DNA from: Colius striatus
Lineage: Eukaryota > Chordata > Aves > Coliiformes > Coliidae
Direction: 5' to 3'
DNA length: 64,000 bases
NCBI RefSeq assembly: GCF_028858725.1
Contig: NC_084759.1
Coordinates: forward strand, 96,964,362 to 97,028,361
The notes below the pieces were generated by a model. It searched no databases. It saw nothing but the letters and a program-made list of their open reading frames with translations, and was not told the DNA's origin. Numbering within the stretch: position 1 is the stretch's first letter; the number at the start of each line of letters is the position of its first letter. The position numbers were made by a program, and so were the translations under genes. Positions 52,161 to 64,000 of this stretch are shown here, piece after piece.

Positions 52161-55100
52161 TTCAGCGGCGAATGTTGACAGGGCCCCGAGTACGAGTGCA
52201 ACTTCCCGCGGCGTTTGTACGCGCTTTCTTGAGAGGGACAAAGGGAGGGGGGATTGTTAACTGTGTGGCTGGAGAGCTTTGCGGTGGAAAAGGACCCGGG
52301 GGTGTTAATCGACAGCTGTCTGAACGTGGTTCAGCAGTGTGCCCAGGTAGCCAAGAAGGCCAATGGCATCCTGGCTTCAATCAGAAACGATGTGACCAGC
52401 AGGGTCAGGGAAGTGATTCTTCCCCTGTACTCAGCACTGGAGAGGCCATATCTTCAGTGCTGTCTTCAGTTCTGAGCCTCTCACTACAAGAGGGACATGG
52501 AGATTCTGGAGCTTGCCAGAATTGGCAAAGAGTGTGGAGAACAAGTCTTATGAGGGGTAGCTGAGGGAGCTGAGGATGTTTAGCCTGGAGAACAGGAGGC
52601 TGAGAGGAGATATGATCGCTCTCTACAACTGCCTGAAAGGAAGTTGTTGTGAGGTGGAGGTCAATCTCTCCAGTAATTAACAATAGGATGAGAAAATGGG
52701 TTCAAACTGCACCAGGGGAGGTTAGTTTGGGCAGTAGGAAGCCCTGCTTCACTGAGGCGGTTGTCAAACATGGGCACAGGCTGCCCAGGGAGGTGGTCTA
52801 GTCCCCATCCCTGGAGATATTTAAAAGAAGCATATATGAGGTGCTAAGGGACATAGTTTAGTAGTGGGCTTGGCAGTGTTAGGTTAGAAGTTGGACTTGA
52901 TGTTCTTAAAGGTCTTTTCCAAATGAAATTATTCTGTAATTCTAACTACAAAATCACCACAGATATAAATTACTACAGGTAATGTAGTAGTGGGTACATG
53001 TAGTGCATTTTTTCTGTAGAGTCTTAAAGTATACCTGTTGTGGTGTGACATCCATTGTATGCGGCAGTAGCTCAGGGTGGGAGAATTGCAAGAGAAGCAG
53101 TGTGTTCAGGTTATGTAATACTGACAAATTTTCTCCTTCTCGACCAGAGAAAACAAAGAGGCATGTCCTTATAGTTGAGGTTTCACATGCAGAAAAAAAA
53201 CCCCTCTAAATCTGTAGATATAACAGATAAGATGTGACCTACATACCTCAAGAAAATCAGAAAAATACAATGAATTTTAGCAAATTGTCATTACTGTAAA
53301 AAACAACCAACTTACAACAAAGTCACAAAACTGTGACTGTTATTAGGAAATAAAATGTATTTGGACTATAAGCTATCACAGAGACCATTAAAGTTTCGGT
53401 CAATTTTGGGACAGCTTTTTCAAAAAGATTGTGATTGAAATAAGCATGAACCACTGCCACAGTGAGTAAGGTGTTGACTTAATCGAGGCAGACTGGAAGA
53501 GATGCTAAACTCCAAAATGCTCACTGTGGTACTAGTGGGATAGCATTATACTAGGTTACATAAGTATCCTTTTGCTCCAATCCTCTGAATCCTTCTTGGC
53601 CCCATCATTGCTGGTAGCATTTTCTGTTTTGTACGTGTTCTTATTTTTCCCCGTTATATCAATGAACAGCATTCCTTGGGATCTCTATGCATCCGTAGGC
53701 AATAATACAAGAAGAGCTAGTAAAAACGGGAGTAGTAAAGAAGGGTAAATGATTTCTTAATAAATGAATTACTTACAGAAGGACCTTTCTGGTTGCATAA
53801 GTATTCATGGATTATGAGACAAGGGAATGCTGATTCTAAAGAGAAAAACAATTTTCTAGGTCAAACTTCTATGCTTAAAGCATAAGTGGCCTTTTTTGCG
53901 TGACTGCTTTAAATAGGAGGTTAATAGAACCATAGGTATAAATAGAACCATTCTTTCAAATGCATGATGTGTGCAGAATAAAATAAAATGACTGAAATGG
54001 ATAACTGACTTATCTCTCTGTTTTTTGTCAGCCTTCTAGCAGTGGCCGAGCTGCAGAGCTCCTTGCCAAAGAACGTGGAACAGTGCCTGGATTTATTGGC
54101 TTTGGAACATCTCAGAGTGATCTAGGATACGTTCCTGCAGTTCAAGGAGCAGAGGAAATAGACAGCCTTGTGGATGCTGATTTTCGAATGGTGTTACGAA
54201 AACTTTCTAAAAGGGATATTACAACAAAATTAAAAGTAGGTATAGCCTTTATTCCTCATACTTTGGGGTTTTTTGTTTTTAATCAGAAAACAATACCTCC
54301 TTCTTAAGAACAGAAGAATATGTTAAGATAACTAATGTTGTTTTCATCTTGTTAAATTTGCTAGAATTGCTATCCAGAAGGTATCTCGGAAGGCTTATAA
54401 ATAGTTCCATGACACCATGCTGATGGAGCATTCGTAAACTGAAGATGCTCAATTACAAGAAATGAGTTCATTTTGCGAAAAGAGTTGCAGTGTCTGGTAG
54501 AAGCTGGTAAATTGCAGGACGTATCTGTCTGACTTCTTCAGTCACGCTCTTGATATTTTCATTTTAGGCTATGCAAGAGTTTGGGACAATGTGCAAGGAA
54601 AGAGAAGCAGAAGTTGTTAAAGGTGTTCTTCCTTACTGGCCAAGAATTTATTGTAAAATCTCCCTAGTAAGTACCAAAGTATCTAAATTTAAAACTTCTA
54701 TAGACACTTCCTGTGACAACCTCTAAGGCAACCTTTATTGATATGTGAAATTACTGACTTACTCTAGGAAAAACATCAAGCTGAAGAAAAGCAGGGCTCT
54801 ATTGTAGAGATGTTTCAGTATTGGCAGTGGATGGAATCTGGAACTGTTGATGCTGGGAATGTACTTGTTGGATGGAGAGAGCTGTTTGTTAGGCCTTTCT
54901 GTTAAAAAGATGACAAAATATTTCGTCTTATAAAAAGTTCCTTTATGTAGATTCCAGATTGGCTAAAGGTTATTAACTATTCAGTTAGCATCACTACAGA
55001 TGTTTTTGGTCTAGGACTAATGTCTGACCAGACTTGATATTAAAGCCCAGATACACCCCCACCTCCAAACATGAAAAGACTACATGTAGCCAGATAATGT

Positions 55101-58100
55101 ATTTAATACACCTTTAAACTATCTGGACTGACTGCTATTGGAAATGGGGTAATGGACAAAATGAATCACTGTTCTGATCCATTAGAGCAATTCCTAGTAT
55201 TTCAGGAGGCAAGAGCATAGAAAGTCCTGATGTTATAAATTCACACACAAATAGTCGATCATGATGCACAGTTTGTCTAGACCTATGGTCCTTTTGATCC
55301 AAAAAAGTGTCTTCAAGGCTTCCTGTTTCTCTTGCCTCTTGTCTTTCCATTAAATATTTCTATAAAAAGGAAACAGAAACTATTGTTGTAAATAGCAGGA
55401 AAAGGTTACAGCTTAGAATGTAAAACACATTGGGAATATGATGCTGCCAAGTTAGGACTCTCCCCTTATCTAGGGATACCAAGAGGTTTTTTTTGTCATT
55501 GTTGCATATTTTCAAATCTGTATAGCATGATTCATTGCAAAAATGGCTGAACTCAGAGAAGATTTCTTTGTCGCCACTTCTGCTTTGAAGTATGTAACAT
55601 CAAAGATATATTTCTTGAAAGATTAAAGCTTTCTCTTTTTTTTTCTTGAACAGGATCATGACCGCCGTGTTCGAGAAGCAACTCAGCAATCTTTTGAGCA
55701 ACTGGTTCTTAAAGTGAAGAAACACTTAGCTCCTTACTTAAAAAGTATCATGGGATACTGGCTGATCGCTCAATGTGACACTTACTCCCCTGCTGCTTCT
55801 GCTGCAAAAGTAGCTTTTGAAAAAGCTTTTCCTTCAAGCAAACAACCGGAAGCCTTAGTATTCTGTAAAGATGAAATTCTTAATGTGAGTTTATGCTTTT
55901 GTATTTCTTTGAGGCTTTTTGTTGAGTATATGTCAACTTTTACAAACAGTTTAAAACACATCCCGTCCCCATCCGCTCTTCATGGTTCAATTTCTTTCTC
56001 ATATGAATCTTTGCCCCTGCTAATGTGAAGACTGAGGCAAAGACACATCATCTATTATTTTTTTGACTTGTGGTTAGAATGACCAGAGCCAGAGGAATGA
56101 ATATTAAGTGAATTTTGGTGTGTGCTTTTCTATGTAATGATGCTCAGTCATCAGGTAATGTTGCTGTCAGATGAAATAATGATGCTGGACTAGTTTAGCT
56201 GCCATGGTAAAGGATTAAAGAATGCTGAGCAGCATTTCAGAAAGCCTCTTCAAGTTTAGTTCTGACCAAAATTAATGCTCATCTTGCCAGTATATTTGGA
56301 ACTGAGTTGACTGAATTAAAAAAGGTAAAAGTTTACATTACTGGCCCATCGTTCACAAAATTGCCTGTTTTGTTTTGTCTCAGTTTGGCTTCTTTTTACC
56401 AGAAGCACGTTGGCATAGGACTGCATAGAACTTATAAAGTGTTAGGTAGCCTTGTTTCAAACAGTACCACAGTTACTGTGTTCTGCAGGAGTCAATTAAA
56501 TTATGTTCTTGTTCACTAGCATGTCTAAGGTGTTTAAAAGACTGGACTAGGAGGCTGTAAAGATTCTGAACAACATATAGACTATATTTTTCAGACATAA
56601 ATGAAATACATTCTCGTGTATATATGCATTTTATTCCCCTAGGTACTTCAAGATCATCTCCTGAAAGAAACGCCTGATACACTCAGTGACCCCCAGTATG
56701 TTAGCCTGCTTTACTATATATGATTTAAGTTTTGGTCTGGATTGTTTCCTCTGTCCTTGGAAGTAGTGAATTAAGGTTTTTGTCCAGAGACAGAGTAATT
56801 ATTTGAGTTCCATTCCCAGCAACTTTCTTTGGGACTAAAGTGTAAATACTTTTGAAATTGTCATCAGTTTTCTAATTCTTGCAGCACTTTTGAATAGCTG
56901 AAAGATGAGAAACTCTCTCTTTTTCTAAGTCTATATAATGTAATTCGGCAGCATTAGAATCTAAGGAAGGTTTACATACTTACATCGCTGGCATCTGAAA
57001 TCAAGGGAAGAGCACAGGAAAATGAAAGGCAGTGTGTTTTAGACAGTTTAGAAGCCTACTGGTTTATTTATGGTTCACTTTAATGTGTTTTGCTCTGTTT
57101 TCTGAGAACTGTACCAGAGGAAGAAAGGGAAGCCAAATTTTTCCGGATTCTGACCTGTTCCTTGTTAGCTTTGAAAAAGTTGCTTAGCATGTTGCCAAAG
57201 AAAGAGATGCAGTCCTTGGAGGAAAAGTTGATGTCACTTCTGTCCCAAAATAAATTTTGGAAATACAGCAAACACAACATACCACAGGTAACTTTTCAAT
57301 ATCTCTGTTACTCTGGTTGTTCTTAGTTAAAGATAATGCACTGAACCGAAGCAAATATTGATTACTTGTATTCTACAAGAATGAACTTTGTGCTTTACTG
57401 AACTATGTTGGGAACAGCCTTCATGATCGTAGGCCTTAAATAGACAATATTGCTCTAAAATTTGCGCAGGAAAATAGTTTGTTATTTCTGTGTCACCATC
57501 ATCTCGCTGGCATCTGGGGTCACTTCAGATTCACGTGAAAGATATGAACTGTGTTAGTCTACTGCAAATGTTCTTAATGCCTTTGAATTTTAGGATTTTT
57601 TTAAACCATTTTACTGGTCTTCAATCTGATCAGAATAATAGTGCTGAGTGATGAATTGATTCCAGAAGTATTTTGTTCAGATTTTTAAGGTACTTTTGGG
57701 AAAATGTTCCTTGTGTGAAGTGTAGAAAAATAAAATTTTTGATAAGCATTTTATTGTTGAGCAATTTACTTAAATATTAAACAGGCTTTTCAAATAATTT
57801 ATATAATTTATTTATTTTTGGTAATATTTAAACTTTTGCTGATGTGACGAATTGCGAGGAGCACGTGTTGAAAGTTACAGTGACTTTAAAAGGAGTGTTA
57901 TAAACTGCATGCAGTGACAAAGTGTTGCCATTTGAGCAATTCATTTTTTTTTTCCTATGGTCTGTGTCAGGTTCGGTCAGCATTCTTTGAGCTGACATCT
58001 GCGTTTTGCCAGTACTTGCCTGAGTTGGTGAAAGCTGAAGCACCAAGAGTTTGTCCTGCTGTTCTTCTCAGTATCGATGACGGTGATGCTGTGGTGTGTC

Positions 58101-61100
58101 CTGCTCTTTGGGAAGCTGTGCTGTATGCTGTTGCCACTATTGAGGTAATGTGGGAAGACTACGGGGCAGATATGTTTCTTAAATACAACTTTTCACTAAA
58201 TGCCTTTGTTTTCTATGTAGAATTGAAAGAAGAGCTTAACTGGGCTTTCTTCATGATTAGTAGACATGAACTTATCAGTGCTACATGCTCCTTCGTACTC
58301 CTTGGGCTTTCAGTGTAACTTTCAAATATATTGTGTCCAGCATGTCTACAGATGAGAGTTATTTTATAAGTTTAATTAAATTAATCTGAATCCCTTTGAT
58401 TAAATGTAGTAACAATAAATATTAGTAATACTAGTAAGTAAAATAATACTTGAAACATTTTCTTGGTTAAAATGACTTTGAGAGCATTTTGGTTTGTTTA
58501 TTTCCCCTTCTAATTTAATACTTGGTTCCATTTTAATTTTATAATTATTTTGCTGCTTCTAAATCAAATACCAGCTTTGTGTTTATTAGCAGGAGGTGTT
58601 GCTGCAGACTCAGCGATTTTGAAGGTTTAATGCTGCAGATCTCTTTTGTAACTCTGGCATAAACTGTTCAAATTTACAAGAAAAAAAAAAATCTGTGTTC
58701 AGCTTACTGTAAATACAGGTGTCTGGAACTGTGATGAATCAGATCAGATAACAAAAGCTTTGGTAGTGGAGGAAGAGTGCCAAAGTATTTTGTAACCATC
58801 AGAAGATGTTTGAAGAGAGTTTTTAAGTTAGTGATGCATCTAAAGTTAGATTTTGAAATTGTTGCTTATTCTTGATAATAAAAACAGAGCATTAAATACA
58901 GGACCAGTTACAATAATGATATTTTATGAAGCTTTCTTCGGAGAAACACAGAGTGGTAGGGTTTGGAAGGGACCTTTAGAGATCATCTAGTCCAACCTCT
59001 CTGCTAAAGCTAAGAAGAACCTGCTAAACCTGCTAAAGGACCTAGATAAAGTTCTTAAAGCATTATTAAAGAGAAGCCTTTAGTTGCAGTTTGCTAGCAA
59101 AGAAGGTCTGTTTATTTTAAACAACCCAGAAACATTTTCATTGTATTAACTTCTTAAATTCTCAAGCTGAAATAGGGAGGAAGTGATTTTTAAAAATACT
59201 GGCAAGAGAATTTAAGTTTTATAGTAATTTGTTTCAACTACAACATAGAGAGGTAGATTAAATGTCGAGCCTGGGAGCTCTTCCAAGGCAACATATTCTC
59301 ATTGAATTTACAATATGAGTATTTCTTTCTGTAGGACTGTTGGAGTCACGTGAATGCCAGAAAGGGAGTCCTGCCAAAGCTATGGGCAGTGCTTCGAGAA
59401 GGTGGACGAGGACTGGCTACTGTTATATACCCAAATCTCTTGCCGTTCATTAGCAAGGTACCTCCTGGCATTGCAGAACCAAAGCTGGAATATTTCAGAA
59501 CATTTTTCAGCTCTATAATTCAAGGGTATGAACCACAAATTTATGTATTTTTTTTAAATCAGTCTCTTTTACATTTGGAAATAGAAGAACTAATCTTCTT
59601 TAAGCCTTTAAAGATAAGTAAAATACCATTTGACTTGAGGATATTTAAATATGTGTTAACTGTTTACTTCAAAGAAGACTATTTTCACACAGATATTTGA
59701 AAATGATATTGTAAAAATACTCTTAAATATCCAAAACTAGGGTCTATCCTATGTGACTGTCTCTGTCTGCTTAAGCCTTCAGTCTTCTTTTTGGTTTTGC
59801 TACATCTTCCATACCCAAAGCATTCTTACATCTCCTTGTTAAAGCTTTGTGTTTATTCCATTATAAATTTTAAAATAGGAAATAAATTAAAATATAAATT
59901 TAGACTGGCTCTTATCAGGCTCTTGTCACCAGTGTGTAATTATTACAGACGTTATTGGCGATGAGCCTTGTGATTGTGAAATTTCCTATATGCAGGAACT
60001 TTAATTCTTGTAAAACTGATTTTGAATGGATTGAAACTGCTATAATTTTTTACCTTTAAGATACATCAAAACAAATTTTCTATCAAACCTAATTCAAATA
60101 GATGCATGTGCATCGTGTACTTAAAAGCATATCCAAGTTATTTTATGAAAACCTAAAACATTTAAGCAAAAATCAATTCTTGATCAGTGTTGGTGTGGCT
60201 GTTAGCAGAGCTCTGGGAGGGGGAAGTTATGTACAGATTGGTTTTGAAAAGTGTGTAGAATTTTATTACAAGTAGTAAAATGGTTGTAATATTTGAATGA
60301 TAGTTTGTGTGATATTTTCATTAAAAAGCAAAGAAACTGCAGTCGTTCAGACTCAGACTGGCTATGGTGAAACTGTCTTTTGGTGACTTTTTGTTTTAGC
60401 TTTTTTTTCCCCCTTCCTTTCTATAATAGAAAGTGACACTTTCTAAACTTCTGTGGCACATGCAGAAAATTGCAAAGAAGTTTTAACAGACAACTGGAAC
60501 AGCAGACATTGTGCTTAACTGGATACGTTTCCTCTAGTTAGTTCCACAGAGGTTTTTGAACAAATACTAATACTAGATGAAAAAGTTATGTAAGTTGTAT
60601 TAAATGCACAACTTCATTGTTTTGACTCTTTAAATATGTTCACAGGATCGCAGAATTTTAAAGGTTGGAAGGGACCTCAAAAGATCATCTAGTCCAACCC
60701 CCTTGTCAGAGCAGGACCTCCTAGAGTAGATCACACGGGAACTCGTCCAGCTGGGTTTTGAATGTCTCCAGAGAAGGAGACTCCACAACCCATCTGGGCA
60801 GCCTGTTCCAGTGCTCCCTCACCCTCACAGTGAAGAAGTTTTTCCTTGTGTTTCTTTGGGACCTCTTATGTTCCAGCTTCTACTTGTTGCCCTTTGTCCT
60901 ATCATTGGATATCACTGAGAAGAGCCTGGCTCCATCCTTCTGACACCCGCCCTTTATGTATTTGTAAAAATTAATGAGGTCACCTCTCACTCTCCTCTTC
61001 TCCAAGTTAAAGAGCCCCATCTCTCTCAGCCTTTCATCATAAGGGAGATGCTCCACTCCATCATCTTTTATTGAATTTGTTTTGGTCTGACTCTTGTCAA

Positions 61101-63097
61101 TGATTCTGTGATTCTGTGTTGTCATATTGGTGTTGTCTGGATAACAACAGCATGACCAAGGTTCCGTTGGTTATGTATGGATTGTATTTCTCAGAAGTAT
61201 AGATGACTGAGTGTGCCCTGCCTCTGATATTGCCTTTCTATAGGTTGTCGAGTGAGCGAGCAATCGCCAGCCCTTCAGAAAGCTCAGCAATTGTAACTGC
61301 ATTTATGGAATGCCTGCGTTTTGCCGTACTGCAGAAAACTGAGAAAGAAGATGACCAAAGACAATTTCATCAAATGCTTATATACGACCAGGTGTTTATT
61401 AGAAGTACTTTATATTGTTATGGGTACAATTAATAATTCAAAATTAAAGAAAAATCTGAATTTCTGTGGGGATTTACTTCTCTATTCAAAGTTTCACTAA
61501 ATTTTACGGAAATATAAATTACTGAATTTAGTCAGTTTTTTCCTTCCTATAAAGTCATCCCTTTTACTGGGCAGTTTAAATTCTGTTCTTTTAAAACAGC
61601 ATCCCACTCTGTGTATTTTGATGTAGTCTTCAATTATGAGTAATTCTGAAGGTTTTGGAATTGCGTCAGGAATGTTTCTCAAAAGTATAGAATTTCCTGG
61701 TATTACAAATAATAAAATAATCATCTAGTTGGATCACTGTTCTTTAATTTTTTTTTTTTTGTCTTCATAGCTAATTCCTCTTACTGATGCTGTACTTAAG
61801 GAGCCCAGGTTACAAAATGGACCGTTCTTTTACCAAATAGCAGAAACGTTGAGCTCCTGGGAAGCTAAAGCAGAGCTCTCCGATGATAATGGCACAGATG
61901 AAGTTTTCCAGAAACTGTTGTCAAATTTTTGGGACCGTCTTCTAAAAATGTGTGTACTTCATGTTGATGTGTTGGATGCTGAGGAGAAATCACTGTTTGC
62001 CATATCTGGTATGCTAGAAATTCTTCAGAATCCAAAGAGTACCACAAAACCAAACAACAGAAAATCTCTAAAAATCAGATTTACGGATGAGGATGAATCT
62101 GAAAGAAACACAGAGAATGGAAAGCTCACGGAAATGAGAAATAATGATTCTGAAACACAGACTGACTTTCAGCGTACTTCATTTCTAAGGAAGGAACCTT
62201 TAGAGAATTTAGTCTGCAACCTTGCTGAACTGAGTATTGTTTATGTCAATGAACAGAAGTCAGAACAGCATTTGAAATTTCTCTCTGCTCTGCTCAACTC
62301 TTTTTCTTCAAACAGAGTATTTCAAGTACTTTTAGAGCAGGGAAATGATACAAACTCTGCTCAAGTTGAATCCCAAAACGAAGTGAAAGCTCATCATGAA
62401 AGTCCATCTGTGCAGTTTTTGTATGTGAATTTAATAACTTGGCTGAAAGAAGACTGGAGAAAAGACACCCATTTTCTGGTTGATATTTTGTACAGTGTGC
62501 TTAATTGTTGCAACAGTAATGGTGAAAGGAAAACTATTCTTGATGATTTAACAAAGGTATGATTTGTACGTTTTGTTATTAGCTTTTATCAAAGTGACTG
62601 CTCTTTTTGTGGGCTGTAGTTGGTGAGCAATTTGAGGGCTTTGGAATGGAAGATACTGTACATGAGCATGAGTCAGTTCAGCATAAGAAAGCAGATTTGG
62701 AAAATGTTGACATGGCAGTGTTGAGGTGAAAGACTGTGGTATATATTTCCCTTTCTCTATGGTATAAATATTTTTTGTAAAAAGTAACATCAGAGTTTCT
62801 CTGCTCTTCCTGATACAGTGTGCTTTTATACTAGTGGTGTTTCTTATAAAAACAGTTCCTGTTGCTATGTGTGGTAGAGAAAGACTTGAAAGCAAAAAAT
62901 AATAATGTAATTGATCACTTTGTGGCTGAAATTTAGCAACTTCTGCTTATCCCCTGCAAAAAACAAAGTCATAAACCAAACAGTTACAATGGTATTAAAT
63001 GCTTCCTATTCAGCAAAGAATGTTAAACATTGTATAATTTTGCTTTTCTTTTCAGATGGATCTGAAATGGGTTATTTTTCTGCAGATAATTCAAAAG
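51866..63097 (+). CDS. LTN1: LTN1, listerin E3 ubiquitin-protein ligase (partial, 5' part)
   Basis: Listerin binds stalled 60S ribosomes and ubiquitinates nascent chains in the ribosome-associated quality-control complex with NEMF and VCP. Visible coding exons: 51866-51907, 54032-54235, 54568-54666, 55654-55884, 56643-56695, 57107-57287, 57971-58144, 59335-59525, 61244-61391, 61771-62556 and 63056-63097. They join in frame to 717 residues, about 40% of the protein (human about 1,770). The start [13 protein letters not shown] is the conserved listerin N-terminus. Further markers are [85 protein letters not shown] and [13 protein letters not shown]. These belong to the ribosome-binding N-terminal domain and the start of the HEAT/ARM solenoid. 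The catalytic RING is at the C-terminus and lies beyond the window. The following intron continues to 64000. Confidence 0.97.
52250..52945 (+). mobile_element. CR1 LINE fragment in LTN1 intron 1
   Basis: About 0.7 kb in sense orientation. Decayed ORF2 pieces are visible ([51 protein letters not shown]), then GGCTGCCCAGGGAGGTGG, CCATCCCTGGAGATATTTAA and TTGGACTTGATGTTCTTAAA. Confidence 0.93.
54768..55065 (+). other. candidate alternative terminal exon in LTN1 intron 3
   Basis: A tract TTACTGACTTACTCTAG gives a plausible branch point and acceptor. It is followed by 45 codons open in the frame set by exon 3, then TAA at 54903-54905 and a variant poly(A) signal ATTAAA at 55039-55044. The peptide (starts [20 protein letters not shown]) is not in listerin as I know it. 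It could be chance or a retained repeat fragment. Confidence 0.25.
58938..59010 (-). mobile_element. CR1 3' terminal scrap in LTN1 intron 7
   Basis: GGTTTGGAAGGGACCTTTAG followed by GATCATCTAGTCCAACC is the reversed CR1 3' end. The copy is about 70 bp. Confidence 0.85.
60645..61065 (-). mobile_element. CR1 LINE fragment in LTN1 intron 8
   Basis: A minus-orientation CR1. It begins with the tail block (GATCGCAGAATTTTAAAGG, TTGGAAGGGACCTCAAAAGA), and its minus strand encodes [20 protein letters not shown] and the following [19 protein letters not shown]. It carries internal stops and is inactive. Confidence 0.93.
61096..61122 (+). mobile_element. CR1 octamer tail in opposite orientation
   Basis: GATTCTGTGATTCTGTG is a plus-orientation CR1 3' tail. 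It lies about 35 bases beyond the minus-orientation CR1 at 60645-61065. Confidence 0.55.
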
Positions 63098-63741
63098 GTA
63101 TCTCTTTAAGACTTTTTGATTCTTTTACATATTTTCTGGTGTTATTTTTCAGTTATGTGTGTTTGAATTACCTTTTTTTATTCTTTGAATGACTTTTAAA
63201 AAAATTGAAGTAGTGATAATTTCCATAGTTTAAAAATCTTGTAGTAATAGTTTCAGAGAGTTGTTTTTTTTAACTGTGTTTAAATGTAGGGATGGTCTTA
63301 GAAATGAAATGATGATTCCAAAACAAAAGCATCTCTGTCCCTTCTGTTTTTAGTCAGTTTGCTTTTCAAGCCACTGAGATTGCTGATAAATTTGTGGTTA
63401 TCCCTTCTAAGCTAAGTTGGGTGTTAGACCAATAATTTATATGATTATTTGTATCATCACCCTTACGTTGTGCTTACAAGGAAAAGATAGTGTACCCTTT
63501 TTTTTCCATATGTGATATTGAGAGACTGACATTTAAGCTATTGATTGGGATGAAATATGAAGTGTATTACAAGTTTTTGGACAAGTCCAGTATGTTGACC
63601 ATAGTCTCTTTCCTCACATATACCTTGGAAGCTCAGTTTTTATGATTTTGTAACTTGCAAAGACTTATCATCAAAATAACGATTTTCTGATTTGTGACCT
63701 TCCATTTCTTTTTAGAGAAATTCAAATGCTGTAAATAGATG

Positions 63742-64000
63742 TTATCTTCTCTATGATATCCAATGATAGGACAAGGGGCAATGGGTATAAGCTCGAACAT
63801 AAGAGGTTCCAAAGAAATACAAGGAAGATTTTCTTCACTGTGAGGGTGAGGGAGCACTGGAACAGGCTGCTCAGATGTGTTGCTGAGTCTCCTTCTCTGG
63901 AGACATCCAAAACTCAGCTGGACAGGTTCCTGTGTGACCTACTCTAGGTGGTCCTGCTCTGGCAGGAGGTTTGGACTAGATGATCTTGCCAGATCCCTTC
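63742..64000 (+). mobile_element. CR1 LINE fragment, runs off window end
   Basis: Plus orientation, in the LTN1 intron after the exon 63056-63097. It contains [31 protein letters not shown]-like coding remains, and GGTGGTCCTGCTCTGGCAGG just before the window ends. The 3' tail is not reached. Confidence 0.92.

Noticed and set aside
51587-52241. Minus-strand open frames of 204 and 213 codons over LTN1 exon 1
   Set aside because: Antisense shadows in GC-rich promoter DNA. No family match and no splice or poly(A) support.
61849-62562. A 237-codon plus-strand open frame as a separate gene
   Set aside because: It is part of LTN1 exon 61771-62556. The frame continues upstream to the acceptor at 61770.
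63661-63737. A further LTN1 exon after TTCTTTTTAG near 63715
   Set aside because: The acceptor-like site leads to a stop (TAG at about 63737) within a few codons in the needed frame, and the peptide does not resemble listerin.

Overview
The window is nuclear DNA from a vertebrate, almost certainly a bird. It has spliced genes with GT-AG introns, CpG-island promoters and AATAAA poly(A) signals. It also holds about eleven 5'-truncated CR1 LINE copies ending in ATTCT(A/G)TG-type tails, and I see no SINE that would suggest a mammal. The species cannot be named from what I can see.

Four genes can be read exon by exon. CCT8 (+, start codon 12229) encodes the theta subunit of the TRiC/CCT chaperonin. 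USP16 (-, start codon 45396, stop 25923) encodes a histone H2A deubiquitinase. RWDD2B (+, 48158-50441) encodes an RWD-domain protein of unclear function. LTN1 (+, from 51866) encodes listerin, the ribosome-associated quality-control E3 ligase, and runs off the right edge after 11 visible coding exons. CCT8 and USP16 converge tail to tail. USP16 and RWDD2B are head to head over one CpG island. RWDD2B and LTN1 are in tandem. As far as I recall this is the same arrangement as human 21q21.3. The spliced CCT8 and USP16 frames give 548 and 823 residues, which match the human lengths I remember.

Layout: 1-11.8 kb is AT-rich intergenic DNA with two CR1 copies and no exon I recognise. 11.86-12.79 kb is the CCT8 CpG island. 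12.2-23.6 kb is CCT8. 23.6-25.7 kb is a gap with a possible old LTR-like repeat. 25.7-47.3 kb is USP16. 46.9-47.8 kb is the shared promoter. 47.6-50.7 kb is RWDD2B. 50.7-51.6 kb is a spacer. 51.6-64 kb is LTN1 with CR1 copies in its introns. The four genes are housekeeping genes of protein folding, ubiquitin signalling and ribosome quality control. They are neighbours by conserved synteny, not an operon-like system.

The most notable observation is that CCT8 has two tandem, related terminal exons (22620-22712 and 23354-23431). Both accept the same upstream exon in frame and both end in a stop, so they predict two chaperonin tails of different length and charge. Other points are a GC-AG intron in CCT8, an open in-frame candidate terminal exon in LTN1 intron 3, a weak-donor 97-nt intron and a possible N-terminal extension in RWDD2B, an antisense CR1 close to a USP16 splice donor, and a compound palindrome in a USP16 intron.
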